DNA of 64,000 nucleotides from Xestospongia muta (lineage: Eukaryota; Porifera; Demospongiae; Haplosclerida; Petrosiidae). The notes under the pieces were generated by a model. The model did no database searches, was not told where the DNA came from, and saw nothing but the letters and a program-made list of their open reading frames with translations. Where the stretch lies: NCBI GenBank assembly GCA_963693285.1, contig OY848917.1, positions 3,772,618 through 3,836,617 of the forward strand. Reading direction: 5' to 3'. Of the stretch, positions 62,071 through 64,000 are shown piece by piece; position 1 is the stretch's first letter, and every line of letters begins with the position of its first letter. A program made the translations under genes and the position numbers.

Positions 62071-63383
62071 TTAGACAGATAGGTCAATTTTGATTGAATC
62101 CACCTTTATTTCTACATCTATAAAACCTAGTTTTTTTAACAGATTAACATTAGGGTTATCCTCCTCAGTAACGGATACTTGTGGTAATAGAATTGATTGA
62201 GAAGACAAACATAGTGCTGTTTTTGAAATTGTTGCTAATCCTCTTCTCCTGTGATCTTCAATTGTAAAGAGGCTACCATGTTCTTTGCCAGCATATTGCA
62301 TGTTCCATGATACAAGTGAGTAATCTTTTGCCGAAAATATTGCAGCACTGTCAAAGTTTTTAATACGTTCTTCAAACCAAGATACTCTATTAGACCAATC
62401 TTTAAGATATTTCCAATGAGAAGCCACGTACTCAGCATGATGAGGCTGCAACTTCCCTAGAACATATCCTCTTGGACATGACCTAAATATTAGTAATGAA
62501 TTAAATATTTATAATAACTAGTGATACTTTGTAGCAAGCTTGGTAGAAGGTGGTAAGTAAAACAATTTCCCTGAATATGAACACTCTATTCTGCCATTAA
62601 CGTCAGGTGGTGGCTTTAAGTTTACCAAGAGATAGTCAGTCAAACTTCTACTTTCTATGTTCAAGTCAACTACAACAGCTGTTAATGACAAGATAAATAT
62701 TAAATATTGGGACATATATATAATTAATGGTTTCAATTAGAGAAAAATGTTCTGTTGTGTACAACCTTTCTGAAATGGGTGTGGTACATTAAACAAATAT
62801 AGCATATTAGGGTTAAATTAGTTGTAATGATAGTAACTCTTACGATATATAATTTGTCGTTGTCCCCATGTAATCAATTTTCCTTCAGTAAGAACTTGAA
62901 GAGAAGCTTCATTACATGTAGTATAACATATGAGATCAGCAACCTATGATCATTTCAATACATAGTATATACATTATATGATAAGTACTTACATCAGAGA
63001 TTCTAGGAGAATATACTTCACAGACAACAGCTGAAACATCTGGCCATTTATCAGTATAAAATGCAGCTTTGATTTTTCCTTCTATTGCATTGCATAGAGC
63101 ACCAATCATCTAAATAGTTGAAGAACATTTAATTGGTAACCTTAACTGTAACCTCATTAAATTGACTATGTATAACAGTCTAAATTAAAATAAGTACACT
63201 TTCCATAATTGGATCATAGTCCAACCATTTCTTTTTTCTGAGATAAAGTAAATAATCTGATCATTTTGTCTTATCTGATAAACTTACGAACACAGCTTTT
63301 GGTATATCTGGCTTCAGTCGTTCTATTAGTAAAGAAAGACATTCTTCAGGAACTCTGAATGCCATTTCAACAGCCACGCCCAT
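62071..63383 (-). CDS. Glycine N-acyltransferase-like GNAT protein
   Basis: Five minus-strand exons join in phase: 63383-63288, 63109-62993, 62943-62844, 62678-62528 and 62482-62071, giving about 291 residues. This is close to the roughly 295-300 residues of animal glycine N-acyltransferases. The N-terminal part has the family pattern ending in TDKWPDVSAVV, comparable to the DxWPDF segment of that family. The C-terminal GNAT fold contains FTIEDHRRRGLA, with the R-x-x-G-x-A acyl-CoA pyrophosphate-binding motif at about 233-238, and a late NVNLLKKLGF helix. It would transfer an acyl group from acyl-CoA to an amino acid or other amine; substrate is unknown. The ATG at 63383 was chosen as the first in frame; a second at 63365 is possible. 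An exon-like segment at 63237-63198 inside intron 1 would introduce a stop and is left out. Confidence 0.8.
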
Positions 63384-64000
63384 GTTAATTTATTAAAATA
63401 ATTATGTCTATTAATAATCTACAAAATTTTCCTATTAAATTCTGACCAGTCTTCTCACACAAGCTGGAAAAATCAAACTATTTAGATGATGCCATTAATC
63501 AACTCAAAATTCAAGAAATTTAAAAGGGTACAAAAGAGTATATAAACATGATGCTAATGAGTTTTGTGACAAAATTAATGTTTAGTCACCTCTCGTTAAA
63601 TCAAATGTTTGACTCATCTCCTTTAAAATGTGAGATTATTGAGTTTTTTTTAAGCTGGTATCTGGATGACAACTACATATTAATAATGTAAGAGGTTTAA
63701 TAGAGACTCTTATTTAGAGATTTAACCATATATAGAAACCACAATTTTTGCAAGACTAAGAAAGATCATTAAATTGGTTGAGATCATAGAGAAGACAATG
63801 CTATCATTGTGACCTGTGGCTTTCCATATTGTGTATTTTCTCTTCTAATTCCCAGAACTTGTGAGACTATTGAATTGGTAGAAAAGAAAAGCTTAATCCA
63901 GCCTACTATTGGTTATTGCACTGTGTTTAGTAAATGTAACCACAATGAGGTAATTGTAAATCTTAAAATAATGAAGTTAGCTATCCATTCAACTGTATTT
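63384..64000. other. Upstream flank of the acyltransferase-like gene
   Basis: AT-rich, with no convincing exon on either strand and no TATA box at a clear distance. It probably contains the promoter of the minus-strand gene. Confidence 0.5.

Noticed and set aside
63198..63237. Exon-like segment (acceptor CTTTATCTCAG) in intron 1 of the acyltransferase-like gene
   Set aside because: Including it gives an early stop in phase. Skipping it joins exons 1 and 2 cleanly and matches the family layout.
1..64000. CRISPR arrays, bacterial operons, tRNA or rRNA genes
   Set aside because: No regularly spaced repeats, no Shine-Dalgarno-led gene runs and no cloverleaf-like or rRNA-like stretch was recognised. 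The tandem arrays seen have no unique spacers.

Overview
The window looks like AT-rich nuclear DNA of an early-branching animal, most likely a demosponge (Amphimedon-like). This is an inference from spliced metazoan genes with short exons and GT-AG introns, a FEM1 homologue, a glycine N-acyltransferase-like gene, two ankyrin-ROC-COR-Death genes and abundant metazoan-type mobile elements. I see no bacterial operon structure, CRISPR array, rRNA or tRNA.

Layout. (1) 1-2652 is AT-rich, repeat-bearing DNA that ends with a possible CARD/death-fold exon (2454-2635). (2) 2653-9226 is a roughly 6.6 kb DNA transposon bounded by long, internally repetitive terminal inverted repeats. It carries two decayed spliced genes in the same orientation: a HECT-type E3 ubiquitin-ligase-like gene and a DDE integrase/transposase. 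(3) 9731-33853 and 36525-58677 are the two copies of a large tandem segmental duplication. Each copy contains one 11-exon ankyrin-ROC-COR-Death gene (about 1007 and 1018 residues) and, downstream, one Ty3/Gypsy-type LTR retrotransposon at the same nucleotide position with the same GTCAC target duplication. The retroelement therefore inserted before the duplication. (4) 33854-36524 is a spacer between the copies with minus-strand, degenerate exon-like pieces. (5) 59034-61033 is an intronless FEM1-like gene with one homopolymer frameshift. (6) 62071-63383 (minus) is a five-exon GNAT gene of the glycine N-acyltransferase-like family.

Inside each ankyrin gene, the two central ankyrin exons sit in paralogous intron-exon blocks of about 2.5-4 kb. 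The ankyrin array therefore appears to have grown by duplicating exon plus intron. Comparing these blocks and the two gene copies gives empty sites for three or four small non-autonomous transposons (TA, TTA and 8-bp target duplications).

The ankyrin-ROC-COR-Death proteins have the non-kinase architecture of DAPK1 and probably act as GTP-regulated adaptors in death or innate-immune signalling. FEM1 would act as a substrate receptor of CUL2-RING ubiquitin ligase. The most unusual object is the transposon that pairs a HECT ligase-like gene with an integrase.
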